A stretch of DNA of 64,000 bases. It comes from Paragonimus skrjabini miyazakii (taxonomy: Eukaryota; Platyhelminthes; Trematoda; Plagiorchiida; Troglotrematidae). Below are positions 37,286 to 49,892 of the stretch, piece after piece. The stretch's first letter is position 1. The number at the start of each line of letters is the position of its first letter. The stretch covers positions 124,001 to 188,000 of the forward strand of contig JTDE01000313.1 of NCBI GenBank assembly GCA_014338405.1, in the 5' to 3' direction. The notes beneath the pieces are model-generated. The model was not told the origin of the DNA, did no database searches, and saw only the letters and a list, made by a program, of their open reading frames with translations. The position numbers were made by a program, and so were the translations under genes.

Positions 37286-37735
37286 AAGCGAAGCATACTT
37301 GTAATACATCCGGTCACTAAACAAACCCAGATTCGGCGATGTAATACGTATGCAGAATACAGAACACTTTGTAGTGATTTATATGTCCGTCAAGTGGGAA
37401 GATCAGCCTGCACCACCACTGAAGATGTTCGATTTCACTCTTTCCGTACTTGCCATTCTTCCGGTAAACTCACTCCAAGTCGACTAATTCAACCTGTCTA
37501 ACCAGCTCAAAGGTTCATTCAATCACATTTACAGATATACAAACCGACGTGACAGATCGAATACAACCGTTGATCGATTTCATTAGCTATCACGATCGAC
37601 TACCTATTGGGCACACTGACCGGTTGACAAATCCGTTGCGTAGACTAGAAGTAACCTATCGGTTTTCTCTGCCTCATTTTGCAGGCTTAGTCAAATGTGC
37701 AACAATCTTTTCGTCTATTACCCCGGCGCTTACCA

Positions 37736-37764
37736 TGTGTGTGTGTGTGCATGTTGTGTGCATG
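37736..37764. repeat. GT/TGTGCATG microsatellite
   Basis: A GT run interrupted by TGCATGTTGTGTGCATG. Confidence 0.85.
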
Positions 37765-38937
37765 TTTATGTTTTAGATTGGACGACCGACCGAGTGGACC
37801 CCATCATTCAGTACATCGTCCCGTTTCCATTTCACGCTGAACGCATGCAATCGTCTATAGACAGGAAAAGGCCAGTTATCTTCCAGTGAAAATGACGATA
37901 CTGTACACGATGCGGAAAAATGGTTACCTATCTGATGTTTCGTTAATAGCGAATCTGCTACAGAAAGCCGCAGTAAACAATCCTACTGAGATCCCCCAGA
38001 AGGTTGACCCCGTATAGGCATGATCTGTGGTCCGGCTGACGTCATTCATGGTCTCTGGAATGTACGAATAGGCTTGCAGATCACTTCGTCGTCTAAAACT
38101 GCTAGAGTGGCCAAATACAATATCACACCAGAAGAATGGTGTGAAATACAATTACTCTAACATTTGGCAAAATATGTCAAATAGCTGTATAGAACGGTTA
38201 TGCTCCAAGAATTACAGACAGTACGAGAAATCGAACGGACCTGCCTCGATAAAATTTAGTCTGATGGACGAAAAATGACGAGCGGGATTGAACTACATGT
38301 AGCTCCAGTCGAACACGGAACATGGGCAGAAGTATGCAAAACACTTAAATGAAAACCCCCACGATGTAGATTAGAATTCCGGTTGGAAAACGCAAAAGCA
38401 CCATTGGTGAGTTGTGCACCAAAGAATTAACTTTGTTGACTGACTCTTCGGCAAAATAGGTCACAACGAACTGCAGCGAACTGCACCTGCGAACACACGA
38501 TTGCAGAAAGTGCTGAACCGACAACAGAAAACGTGTCATATCTAACTTATAACATTATATCAATTTCACTTAAAGGTAGATGGCCGTATAATATATAAGA
38601 CTATCTGCAACACTGTCGTCTGGTGCTTCTAACTGCTAATTAACATCATTAACTTGTGCCGAGAAGGGTGATTCGGTCTTAAACGATATTGGAAGTAAAA
38701 GGTGTTTCGACAAAGTCTGTTTTTGGTTATTCCTCGTCGGGCCAATTACATAACACTTTATATCATCGTGGTTGTCAAGCCAGCAAAATCAAGACCGCTT
38801 AGCCACATAACTACATCAAGCGGTTGTGAATTGGAGGACAATTAGGTGAGAAAATTGACCTTCGGATGCGTCAAGTAGGTAGCGGGGGCCTATGGTAACC
38901 GTTGAGCTTGGACAAATTTCTTCTGAGTGCACAACTA

Positions 38938-39290
38938 TGGATTGCGCAACCGAATTCCGATGGCTTCCGCGGTGACCAGAATACGAAATTTGACTCCTCT
39001 GGATTGGCGACTGGGCAGACAGGAAAGGAGCTGAAAAGTCACTTCCGGCGAGAATGGTTGGCCTGAATCAACGAGCTGCGTCAGAGTTGCGCTCGAAATG
39101 GACTTTACCTCGTCCTTAGTCAGCCATGTGAGGTGATGCTCACGTATTCTCTGAGAAAGACGCCTGGTTGTGGGATCGAGGTTACCGGCTCCACTGGAGC
39201 ATGTTAAAGAGTAAATATGAAATGAGGCCACACATTTAGGCAACGTATGTTTGAGTTGTACGTGGACTACCGGGTAGGATCTGAATGAAA
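38938..39290 (-). mobile_element. Penelope-type GIY-YIG endonuclease relic
   Basis: The minus strand encodes RRLSQRIREHHLTWLTKDE, then KSISSATLTQLVDSGQPF, then FRILVTAEAIGIRLRNP. This is the second half of the GIY-YIG endonuclease of Penelope-like elements (xRxLxxRIxEHxPxWLxxGExxSIxSAIxxHLVDSGH), followed by the C-terminal AEAIAIRxxxP block. The frame is open for about 130 codons, suggesting a younger copy than the two plus-strand tails. The reverse-transcriptase part was not found on the higher-coordinate side, so the copy is 5'-truncated. It is antisense to the host gene. Confidence 0.75.
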
Positions 39291-40621
39291 TTTGCAGTTT
39301 TTCTAATCTAACTGTCCCCCAATTCATAACCGTGTGATGTAGTTATGTGGCTAATTGCTCTTGATTTTACTTGCTTGTTATGTAATTGACCCGATGATGA
39401 ATAAACAAAAACAGACTGTTCGTTAAAACACTTCTTATTTCTATTGATCTCATGGGAGCTAGTCGATGCGTTTAAACGAGATTGTTGGAATGAAGAGAAA
39501 AATATCTTAATCATGAAGCACAGTATCTTTTGGATGTTGGTCTAAATCGACGTATTGAAAAGAAGTGACGTTAAAAGACTTCTGGTGTCTAGTTTCCTAT
39601 TGTGACTTTGTTCGTTACACATAACTGTACAACGGTTGATAAGTCGAGAACGTAATATCACCTGGAGAAACGCAAAATTGTTCGTACGTCCCCCACATTT
39701 TTCGGGGGTAGCTTATGAGAACGGTTCTGTCTATTGCAACATGATCTCTCATCAACCATCTTATTGGCTTGAATTGAGTGATCGAAAAAGATAACGTGCA
39801 CTGTTTACGACTGGACATACTTATCTGCATGTTTTACAGGGAGCATTACAGAACAAGTTGTCATAAAACATAAATGACTGGACAAGGACGAAACTGCAGA
39901 AAGTAGCACAAGTTGAATGCACTCACCAATATAGCAACCGAAACAGAAACCAGCGGTAGTAGCAATCGGTCTCCGAAAGAGCCATCGTCGGGTGGATAGC
40001 GTTAAATCATTCGCATTTGATTACACAGGTAAAATCTCTGGTTTCAGATTGTTTGCATCGAGACACTGATGTTCGACTGTGCGTGCCCCAGAAGTCTTGC
40101 TTATAAAGATGATCATAACTGACTAACGAAAACATAGTTGTATTTATTTTATAGTCCAGCTTCAGTGTCGACTCTTCTTGCTTGCTTTAAAATATCGTCT
40201 TTTGTTCTAGACCTATATGGAGAAATTTCTCCATCTTTAAATGGCATGTGTTAAACTTTCGATTACTCCTTTCTAGTCGACTTTGTTATAGTTCTGTTTT
40301 ACATTCCTCCAAAGTATAAACTGTTAGTCTCTTGGGTTAAACGCAATAACACGGTTCACAACTTCAAATGCTTTACGTTTTTCGCCTGTTTAGCATACCG
40401 CCGTGTATTTTATCGACCAAAATTTCGGAATCATTGTGTTACTGATGAGTAGTATGGTAGATTTGCCAACCTTGAAGATACGCAATTACAATTAGTCTAG
40501 GCTTTCACTAAGCTCAAACCATTGACAGTGATACACTACGTAGACGCGGTGAACATCAAAGTTTTGATCTTTTGGTGTAGCTTCGTAGTTCATTTAGTAC
40601 ACCATTTGTCTCCCCTGGGGA

Positions 40622-41105
40622 TTTTGATTTTCAAGTTGAACATCATTCACAATTGATCGCAGCTGTCGCATTACCATAGACTTTTCAGTCGGCCCCTTTC
40701 GAAAAGAAGCACTAGACTCGAGTTTCGCTCTCATTAGAGCTCGTCAGTAGTGCATATCCTTGCCACTGTCGGGACTAGAACTCCGGCCACGCTGTTCATG
40801 AGGCAACAGTGTTGACCATTGCGTCATTGACCTCACATTAGGCACGACCGAATTATCATATGTGAACGCTCAACCACTTTCGCTTGTGAGTAATGATCAG
40901 GTTGCCCGATCGTCTCGAAATGGCGACACAGTTACTGTCTGTTAACTCCAATCGATAACCCCGCGATTAGGACTTCCTAGACAGGTCGAAGTCTCCGATC
41001 TCATTAAACCTACTAAGCGATCAATTGTCGGTGATGTTCAACTTGAAATTAACCAAATCCCCGACTACGCATCAGTAATTTTCATTTTGACGTTGGTTCA
41101 AGTCC
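40622..41105 (-). repeat. Dispersed repeat A, near-complete copy
   Basis: The most complete copy. On the minus strand it reads 5' to 3': a GATTTGGTTAATTTC region, the GGAGACTTCGACCTGTC block, CGCGGGGTTATCGATTGGAG, CGATCGGGCAACCTGATC, AATTCGGTCGTGCCTAATGT, CGCAATGGTCAACACTGTTG, CCTCATGAA, GTGGCCGGAGTTCTAGTCCC, GACAGTGGCAAGGATATGCA, GAGCTCTAATGAGAGCGAAA and a tail TGTGAATGATGTTCAACTTG. The CAATGGTCAACAC...GGAGTTCTAGTCCC pair resembles tRNA boxes A and B, which suggests a tRNA-derived SINE, but the B box is imperfect. Confidence 0.85.
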
Positions 41106-41362
41106 AGCTTAAGCCCATACTTTTTATAATTGAAACACTTCTAATCGAACGGTTTATTACCAAGGCAGTTCAAGTTACAATAGTGTGTGCGAATTAGATG
41201 TGAAACGATTACTCAACCTTTTGATAACTTCTTCATTATATCTTGCATCACTTAGTCCCAGTGTTGTGCAGTTGACAGTCACTATGACCACTGAACCAAT
41301 TTGTTGTTGCTGTCGATGATTATGATGATGCTTCGTTTGTTCAGAGTTTTCACTTTACCTAA

Positions 41363-41480
41363 GCGTGTCAGTAGTGTATCGTTGCCACTTCTGGTATTTG
41401 AACTTCGGTTCAATTTTCTGTAAGACAACTGTGTTGACCGTTAAGCCATTGCCCTCAAATAAGGCATAACCGAATTTTTA
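41363..41480 (-). repeat. Dispersed repeat A, truncated copy
   Basis: Contains GTCAGTAGTGTATCGTTGCC, a GAACTTCGGTTC B-box-like region, CTGTAAGACAACTGTGTTGA and AAGGCATAACCGAATT. It covers only the central part of the family. Confidence 0.7.
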
Positions 41481-44400
41481 TGTCCAGTTGTCTAACTGCA
41501 TTCGCCGGTAAGTTTGCTCAGGTTTCACTATCAACTAGAACAAGAGCACAGCTCATTCACTACCTCTAGATCTAAGGTTTGCCTTGTCAAGGCTTTTAAT
41601 TCTCATTTTAGGAATTGTTTAGCTATCCGTCTTTGTAACTGCGTTCCGTGCCGTTGACATGTACATCGTCAAAGCGACACGTAAACCGAGATGTATGTCT
41701 GGTAGGTTGCGAGCAGTATCAAGTAGGACAATCCTTCTGAAAAAAAAGTATCAAACGTAGATCTGCTATAGGTTATGTGCATTTCGGCGCAAATCGGAAC
41801 TGATAATTTGCATCACGGACCAAGTGATCACCTCTGCGGTGAGATTTTAGCTGTTGTTCATTCATTGTGAATGATAATGAACTTTGTTGGATAACCATCA
41901 GCCACAAAGATTTTCACTGAAAACTGTTTTCTTCGATACAGACTATCACCAGTATAAAGCTGCTCTACTATGTGATGTAATGTGTCTAGCAGACCTCGCT
42001 TACTCGCCACTGGTAAAAATGCACACACAAACTGACCATTTTTGCCCGTTCCATACCGTATTGTGACAGAATGAACTCTGTATTGTATACTTCCGACGTC
42101 TGATGGGCAATGTTTTAAAAACCAAACTTATTCTAATGAGAAACAAAAAATATCAGAGAACAAATTTCAAAATTTTATTAAGTATATCAAAATGAAAATC
42201 ATGTCACCAACCGCACAAATTGTGTGGTTTGTTGTCATCATCGAAGCCTGAGGCTTGATGTCTTATCCATCTTACAAGATTATTTTCCGGTAAACGACCC
42301 GAAGATTTTCCCAATGCTGAATCATTTATTTGTCTTCAACTTCACTCAAATACAAAAGCATAGGTTCGCAAGCCTATTTAGATGGGACACATCAACGAAG
42401 ATTCTGAGTGGAGCTGTAATTGAATACAAAATATACAGTCTCAGAATATGATGCATTCAGAGATAATGAAACAGCGTCAATAGTACTCATCTTGCTTGAC
42501 CATACTGAAACGTCTTTTAAAATCCATGCCAGTTCAGTAGAGTGTTTCATGTGAATAACGATAGGGTCGCAGTTGTGATTAGTTCAAACAACCAAAGAGC
42601 CAATCTTGCATAATCACCAGCGTGGTTCGTCTAATTCTATTCCTTCCTCCACATCGTGCACTAGTTTCTCTGAATTAACACTTATGCTTAAATAGACAGA
42701 ATAGACCGACAACCGTGCGAATAAGTAGCCTAATACATTGTGAAGTAGTTGAAGCAGTTTATGGTGCACCAGCCTCATGTAGTTGAACCAGCTGCTCAAA
42801 ATCCCACGTCGTCGACTGCGATACCCCTACTGAAATTGAGTCACCAATTGACCCAGTCAGATCGTTGAAGCTTTAGCGAAACAGTGTTTACACACGCTTA
42901 TTAGTGGGCCGTTTTTGCATAAAAGTGGCTGTGGCAACTTTTCGGGTTATCGGGGACTCGACCGAGTAAGATTTGGGTTTTTTGTGTGTATGTACTGTTT
43001 ATAATCTGCGCACTTTGCATTTGCTATTTAGAATAGCAAGCAAGTGATAACATATCGCATCACATACCTTCTTTCATCCCTTTCAACGATAAAAGTTCAA
43101 CTTCGACTGAGGATGCTAACGAGCCATCCGGTGTGCTTTCGGTTCGCTGCACTTCCCAAAAAGAGATGGTGTCCTAACGCATCATCGTTTTGCGTACTTT
43201 CGACACACCTTGCATTAGTGATGTACGAGCTTCGTGATGAGTTCAGTTTCTCATACTGCGATTCGGTCGTATATCCCTTCGACTTCAAAAGTTGAATAGA
43301 CCTTGTTATTTATTCCCTAACCTAAGTGCTGATATCCAGTGTTCTGTTCACTTTAAAGTTTTATTTCTAATTTTTGACAAGTAATCCATCTTCTTCATGA
43401 CAGAAACTTTAGGAGTTTTTTGATTAGTTGCGTGACTGCATCACGGTTCTCTGTCGTTGTTTCTTGTGGTCGAACTGCTAAAGATTATACAAAATAAGGC
43501 AAACTGATGCTTACAACATTCTGTTTACTTGTAACCTGAATTTGGTTTTGCAGTTTGCATCCGGTTTGCTATGCTCAGGTTACGAGCGAGCATTGAAACA
43601 TTACTGATCACTGCCTGACTCTCTGTGTCTAAAAAATGTTGACCTAACCGGTGTTATTTCTGTGAGATTTGTCGTGTTTTCACCGGTCACCTGTTCTTCG
43701 TGGACAACCCAATACGTTAGCTTTACCGTTGCTTGACCGCTATGTGATGACCATATATATAATGGATCGTCTTATATATGACGCCGATTAGCACAGACGA
43801 AATGTTAACATTTCGAAACATCTGTCTTTCCACTTTGCTGATCAACAAGGCACCAAAAACTTCAAGCTTCTGTAATGAAATCTTCAGTCAGCCCTCTAAT
43901 GACTGTTCTGCAATTAGACCTTACTTACTACAGTCTCACTTTGACCAACTGTGTTGACCAGAAGATAAGACGGAGCTAACCTCTATTCATTATCTGAATG
44001 TGTTTGAGTGCTCCTATTTCCGTTTCCTTTGGGACAAATCAGAGTGAACAATCAAATCTGTCTGCTCGTCTACCCGTTTTTGTCGAATGTCCAGATTGGC
44101 AAGCATCCGATATGTTTCAGGAGCATATGAGACCGTCATTCTTCTGTTAATTAATTAGTCTATTTTATTCATCCTTTACAGACGGAATATGAACAAGCAC
44201 ATAAACTGACACGCATTTCAGACAGTCTACTAACTATTGATTGTCCCCACAATTCGTTTAAATTGGAAAGGTTTTTCGACTTTTTCTGGACATATGCGAC
44301 TGTAGAAGACTGTTTTGAACTTATAAACGAATATTATTTCAGATACGATTGCTGAAGAATCCGTAAATAAACTATTAATGCGCCCTAACGGAAATCAATC

Positions 44401-47400
44401 GTATGTTGTGATTGCAACGTGGTATTAATCAAAAAATTCTTCCTCACCGTGTATTCGACGGAGATTTTGTCAGATATAGTAATGAAAAATGTAGTTCAAT
44501 AGTTATGAACACTAAATTATCTGTAACCTCAAAAAAGGCGCCAAAACAAACTAGTGTTATCAGACAACAGCTTTGATCAATAGTGTCATTTTTTTGACTG
44601 CCATCAAACGAATCGCTCAATTTCCTATAATTTCTATAAATATTTCCCAAAACTTTATGAGTTAGAAATAATCCGTTGAAACTTATCAGTTAGACCGTCC
44701 CCAGCAGCACCTGGGTATAGAACCTCCGTTCTCTGATCAGTCTGGGACTGGCAGGGGTGTGGAATTATACTATAGTACTGACTGGACCAGTCTCCCATAA
44801 GTCATCACGTTCAAAGTACATGCAAGTCACCATCCTAACCTAAATGGTGATAAGTTATCTGAAAAACAACATGTCCGTTTTTCAACATGACTTTCATAAA
44901 CTGCAATACACTTTTCATATCGTTAGCACAATTAATCCATGCCCTTCAACTAAAAGTTCTGTCCCACTTGTTAAGCCCGTTTTTGTGCTTTACTTCGCTT
45001 CGTTGTCAAGAGAAAAATGCTTGCCATTCAAGTGCCACGTTGAATTAAGAAACGAGTGAAAATCATCAGAGACCATATCCAAAAGATAAGTTAGTGCGGG
45101 GGCTCCTGGAATCCACATCCACGGATGGTAACCCTTAACACTCCAGTCGTATGAGCTGGAGCATTGTTTGACATTCCATTGTCGTCCTCCGAACATATCA
45201 GTACTGTAGACCTCTACGTTAGTCGCCTCGCATCGCATCTAAACAGTAACCTCCACTCCCTCAATATCATAATGATGCAGATGGTCTTAACCCCACCGGA
45301 CTGGACTGTGGTGTTTGCTCTGTTTCTTTGTCATGATGGTGCATCCATGAAGTAGTCTCACTAACTTATGGTCGCTTCAGTTGGTCGCATATCATGTGTG
45401 TATTTATGTATAAGCTCTCCATCTGAATATCGGATTCCGGTTTGTGCCATCTCTGTCGTCAACATTGTCGGCATTCAGCAACCACACATGTTGGACATGA
45501 TCAACTGGTCATAAATGACATGGTTTATCATGGCCAGTCCAATGCTCAGACTGTAGGCTATTTCAAAGAAGTTTAGTCGCCGATCTTTTTGCATTATCCT
45601 TTGCACACGATTGTTGTTCTTCCTGGGGGCTGACATCATATTTCACGATGAAAGTAGCTCATCTTCAGTTATGTTCTTCTCCTGAGGAATTCGGCAGTCC
45701 AATGATCAACCATGAAAGATGAAGAGTTGACATCCTTGAACACATTCAACACGCGCTGGTCATTTTCCCATGATGTTACACATTCATGAGCAGAGTAACG
45801 TTTCAGTAAGTTATATTTTCAGTAAGTATAGAATGACTGACAAAGCAGAATAACCTGTTGAAAGTAGTGACAACCTTCAGAGTCCGGGAAAATAGACGAC
45901 TAACAAACGACCATAGACGGCCACGATGTGAAGTTTCGGTCACCTTTTTAATAATCAGACTCATAACATTTAAACCCTCGCATACTTCAGATTTTAATTC
46001 GAACTTAACAAGAGAGTTGTGACATTGAATTTGCTTTAAGTGTTCTATCGAAAGAACAAACAGCGTTATGCCACAGATTTGATACCGAAAAGTGTTTAAT
46101 GGAATTGTAAGTGAGGAGGTACTGTTGAATTCTTATTCAGGTGTAGTCAACAGTAAGTTTTACAGGCTGTAACAGCGGTAGAGAGACCACGTGACTCAGT
46201 AGAAGTGCAAATTATATTGTCCCATTTACAAGCGGTAGCGTCATTCTTATGTGCATGAACTTTCTAGTCTTTCTCTACCTATACAAGCATCTCTATGATC
46301 GATTCGCCGTAGATTATAAGAAAACTGGTGGTAGGGAAGTACGCCTCCCGTCAAAATATACCTTCCATTTTGACGTGAAGGCAGTCAGTACTGATGTGAT
46401 TTATTCATTTCCATTCGTATAGTCTGTTCAATTGCGGTCAGTTGCCTTGAGCTGTGTACTTAACGATATCCATCGTATAATGTGGGTTTGGATACAATAT
46501 CATTTCAGCACAACCTGAAGACACATTCCGTACTCCAAAATCAGTCCTACTGATCGATGAGTACAATGCGCTTACTGGCTCACACTTTCTGAAGTCAGTT
46601 AGCATCACGTATTAGGACCAACGTAATACTTGCAAGCAATTTTTTAGTGTACATCACCACTGCAAAGCCACTTATCTGAAGCAACTTACTGAAGTCAAAC
46701 AACGACGAGCGGAAAAGTGTCACTACCGAAAGAACTGGTCAATAGTTATGTATGTCAATTACAGCAAACCTGTTTTCACAATACTTCATACAGTTCGTAC
46801 TCAGTGTTTGCTCATAGTCGGTTCTAACAGCAGTAGAAATACTTCAAGTGTTCAAAATGTTTATCAAATCTCTGTGTTGAATGCTAACAGTGGGCCAGGC
46901 TGTTTTGACTCGATGATTACAAGTTGGGTTTCATATTCGAAAGTTTTCCACACCAATGTGGGGACCACAATTTGACCAGTTTTAATCAATTCTGATCGTG
47001 CATATGGTTCACGGTAATGATACTCTATCTGTGGAAGGCTTGCTATTAGATTACCGGACGAATTATGTTGGGAACTTTTAGAAGTAGTGATTAAAGTGTG
47101 CTAGAAGATGTTCGGTGCTCATTGTTGGTGGTTAGTAATTTAGTTAACTTGACTACGCGAATCATGTGTTGAAGCTTATAGCACATTTCCTCACCGGATG
47201 GAGTACATATCCTATCCTGATCATCTCACTCGTTAGGTTTAGTCGACTTTAGCTGACATATTCAGCAAATACTTTGATAGTGAAAATTTAACCACAGCTG
47301 ACAAACGTACATGTTGACGCCACAATTGAGGTACCTTCTCAATACAAACATTGTGGGCTTATGGATTAGCTTGAAAAGCAATATGGAGGCTGTTTCCAAG

Positions 47401-47887
47401 AAGAAGTGACTTGAGATTAAATAGAGAACAGTATGAATTGTCCTTTTGAGAATTATATATAATGATGAAAATGGTCGTCAGACGTATTCAAGGAAGGAAG
47501 TAGGAGACAAGTTTCAGAGGGCAGTATGTCTGATTTATCAGAGTTTACGAGTAGGTCGATGACTGATGGATTAATTGTTCTGGTGTCAACAAGTCAGAAA
47601 CTGAGACATAATTCAAATGTGCCGACAGCCCGAGATTTTGTCACTTCGTGCAAAGGAGAATGAGAGAAGCATAAAATCAACAGTAAGATACGTAGGTGAG
47701 TTTCCAGATCTCCAGCACGAAATCCATTTACTCACAAATATTGTGAGCCGTGCGACGTTATATTTAGTGTCTCCGTTAATGGGTCAGGATGGCCTGAGCC
47801 AACTATTTTCTGTTTGCGCTGCACAAATGAAAGTTTGGCAGACAAAGTAGAAAGAAATTGTATCGTCGAATTTCGTTTTTGTTTGAC

Positions 47888-48208
47888 CCCATCAGTAGTG
47901 AATATCTTTCTACCGCCGGGATTATAACTTCGGTCACACTTTTATGAGGCAACCGTGTTCACCACTATATGGTTTTCTCCACACTAGTCACAGCCGAATT
48001 ATCACATGTAAACACAACCATAATTGCTTATGGATAATGTTCAGTGTCAGATCGTCTCGATAGGAGCACAGTTACCGTCTGTTACCTCCGGTCGTTAAAC
48101 CTCCGGATAAGAATTCGGAGATAGGTTGAAATCTCCGAAATTATTAAACCTCCTAGGTGTTATTTTAGATTATTGATAAGTAATCGGAGATTTCGTTAAT
48201 TTTAGATT
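47888..48208 (-). repeat. Dispersed repeat A, copy 1 of a head-to-head pair
   Basis: Runs from ATCAGTAGTG... through GCCGGGATTATAACTTCGGT, ATGAGGCAACCGTGTTCACC, CACAGCCGAATTATCA and TTACCTCCGGTCGTTAAACC to the 5' segment GATTATTGATAAGTAATCGG. The 5' end abuts the plus-strand copy that begins about 48211. Confidence 0.8.
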
Positions 48209-48210
48209 GA

Positions 48211-48368
48211 TCGGGACAACTGGGTAACCTGATTATTATTCAAAAACGAGATTGGTCGAGCTTTTAGAAATGTGTAATTGAGTCATACCTAATGTGAGAT
48301 CGATGGCACAGAGGTCAGCATTATTGTCTCGTGATAGTATGGCCGAAATTCTAATCTCGACAGTGGTA
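48211..48368 (+). repeat. Dispersed repeat A, copy 2 of a head-to-head pair
   Basis: Contains GATCGGGACAACTGGGTAAC, CATACCTAATGTGAGATCGA, GGCACAGAGGTCAGCATTAT and GGCCGAAATTCTAATCTCGA then CAGTGGTAAG. It is truncated at both ends. Confidence 0.75.
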
Positions 48369-48678
48369 AGTATATTTATTACTTACCAACTTAAAATAGA
48401 CACTCCAATCTAAAGTTTCGTTTCAAAAGACGCCTGCTAAAGTCTTTGGGAACGCGAAAGCTACGGTCAATTGTGAGTAATCTTCCGTTTGTATTTATTC
48501 CACCTAAATTTAAGTTAGCCATATTTACAGTGGTTTTCATAGTGCATTAGTTTATGCAACACTCGTTTTTGGCTGATCCCATCATAAGCTTAGAGACTCA
48601 TATTGTTAAAACTGAATGACATCAAGCTACTCACACTGATGCTGCCTAAGTTCGCGAATGTTAGAATTTACTGCAACC

Positions 48679-48756
48679 TCGCGATCCGGTGGGTAGGTGC
48701 CTTGACTATTATTGCCAGGCTTATCCACAACTTGTGGGTTTGATTCCGCAGCATGC
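48679..48756 (+). repeat. tRNA-derived SINE head (family D)
   Basis: CGCGATCCGGTGGGTAGGTG holds a box A-like motif, and GTGGGTTTGATTCCGC about 40 bases on is close to box B. A second copy is at 54217. Stems do not close, so not a working tRNA gene. Confidence 0.5.
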
Positions 48757-49737
48757 GTATCAATACTATGAACCAAATGTTTGGCATTTAATTGGCGGTC
48801 ACTGGGATCAATTGTATTAATAATTATTAGCCACGCGTGTGCTGTATAATCATATCAAACATCACATTTGACCGTCTTTATGTATAGGACCGTCGCAGTT
48901 CAGTATATCACGCTTGATTGGGATGTAGTCGGTTTGAGAATCATTGGGTGGCAGGTATTTTGGACACATCCTTAGATCATTATTCGATCATCATTCTCGT
49001 TCAAGCAGCAATCCAACACCGCTGGTCAAGCTCGGTCTAGACGCTTATACCACCTTTATGTGATGACCCGAGGTTTGACGGATAAGCTTCCGTAACGTAC
49101 TGAGTGGCTTTTATTGCATCACTTTGTAGGTTGGTAATTGGTCCACAGTAACTGGTTCTAAAGCAAACAATGTTTCGAAAGAAACTTAACCAATTTTTCA
49201 TTAAATAGGCAGTCGTATGAAACAAAAAGATTCTGAGGGGGCACTAATCAATTTCGTTTTCTTCCCCTGGGGAATAGCAGTCTCAGTAGTGTAGACATTG
49301 ACGAGGTAACAGGCCAAAAGCGATGGGGAAAGACACACAACAAAGAATGATAGCGCGTTCTTCGTGGTCCCCTCATGATGGTTCGCTCACCTCATGCCAT
49401 ACAATTTGAAAGGGTGTCAGCGCGTTCTTCTCGAAACTAATTTGTTCGGTTGCTTGGACTCAAAATTTGACGACTGAGTGATGGTGATTGCTACGTGGTT
49501 CTTTTGTTCAGTTGTGGCATTTTTTAAGATGATAGCAAACGGTGGTGAGAAACGGCGTGCGGGTTTTTAGTTTTTCCGACACGTTACTCGTCTACCTAAT
49601 TGTCTAACGAACTTTACGTTCTCTCTGGGAAGTCTTCTAGACTTATCCATCCGGGTCACCAGCAGTAATCGAACTTCGGTACTTCGTATAGCATTCGGAT
49701 TACAACTCGGACTTCACACAAAATCTAGCAAAGTCAA

Positions 49738-49892
49738 GTCAAATCAAATCAAATAAATTGTACGCCTTGTGAACCCTAAAAGTTGAAGTCTAGGGTTTTT
49801 ACATACACTCTTGTCTTCAATTCGAAAGACAGTTACCTAGGTGTGCTTGAGTTACAAAATAATAACAGTAATGATAATAATATTAATAATAA
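49738..49892. repeat. Simple-sequence stretches (TCAAA and AAT types)
   Basis: AAGTCAAATCAAATCAAATAAA at about 49738-49757 and an interrupted AATAAT run at 49858-49892. Confidence 0.8.

Noticed and set aside
45000..45360. RTE-type LINE 3' end on the minus strand
   Set aside because: A few residues recall the C-terminal region of RTE proteins, but frames are broken everywhere and no diagnostic motif remains.
48679..48756. tRNA gene
   Set aside because: Boxes A and B are recognisable but the stems do not close, and a diverged copy exists at 54217.
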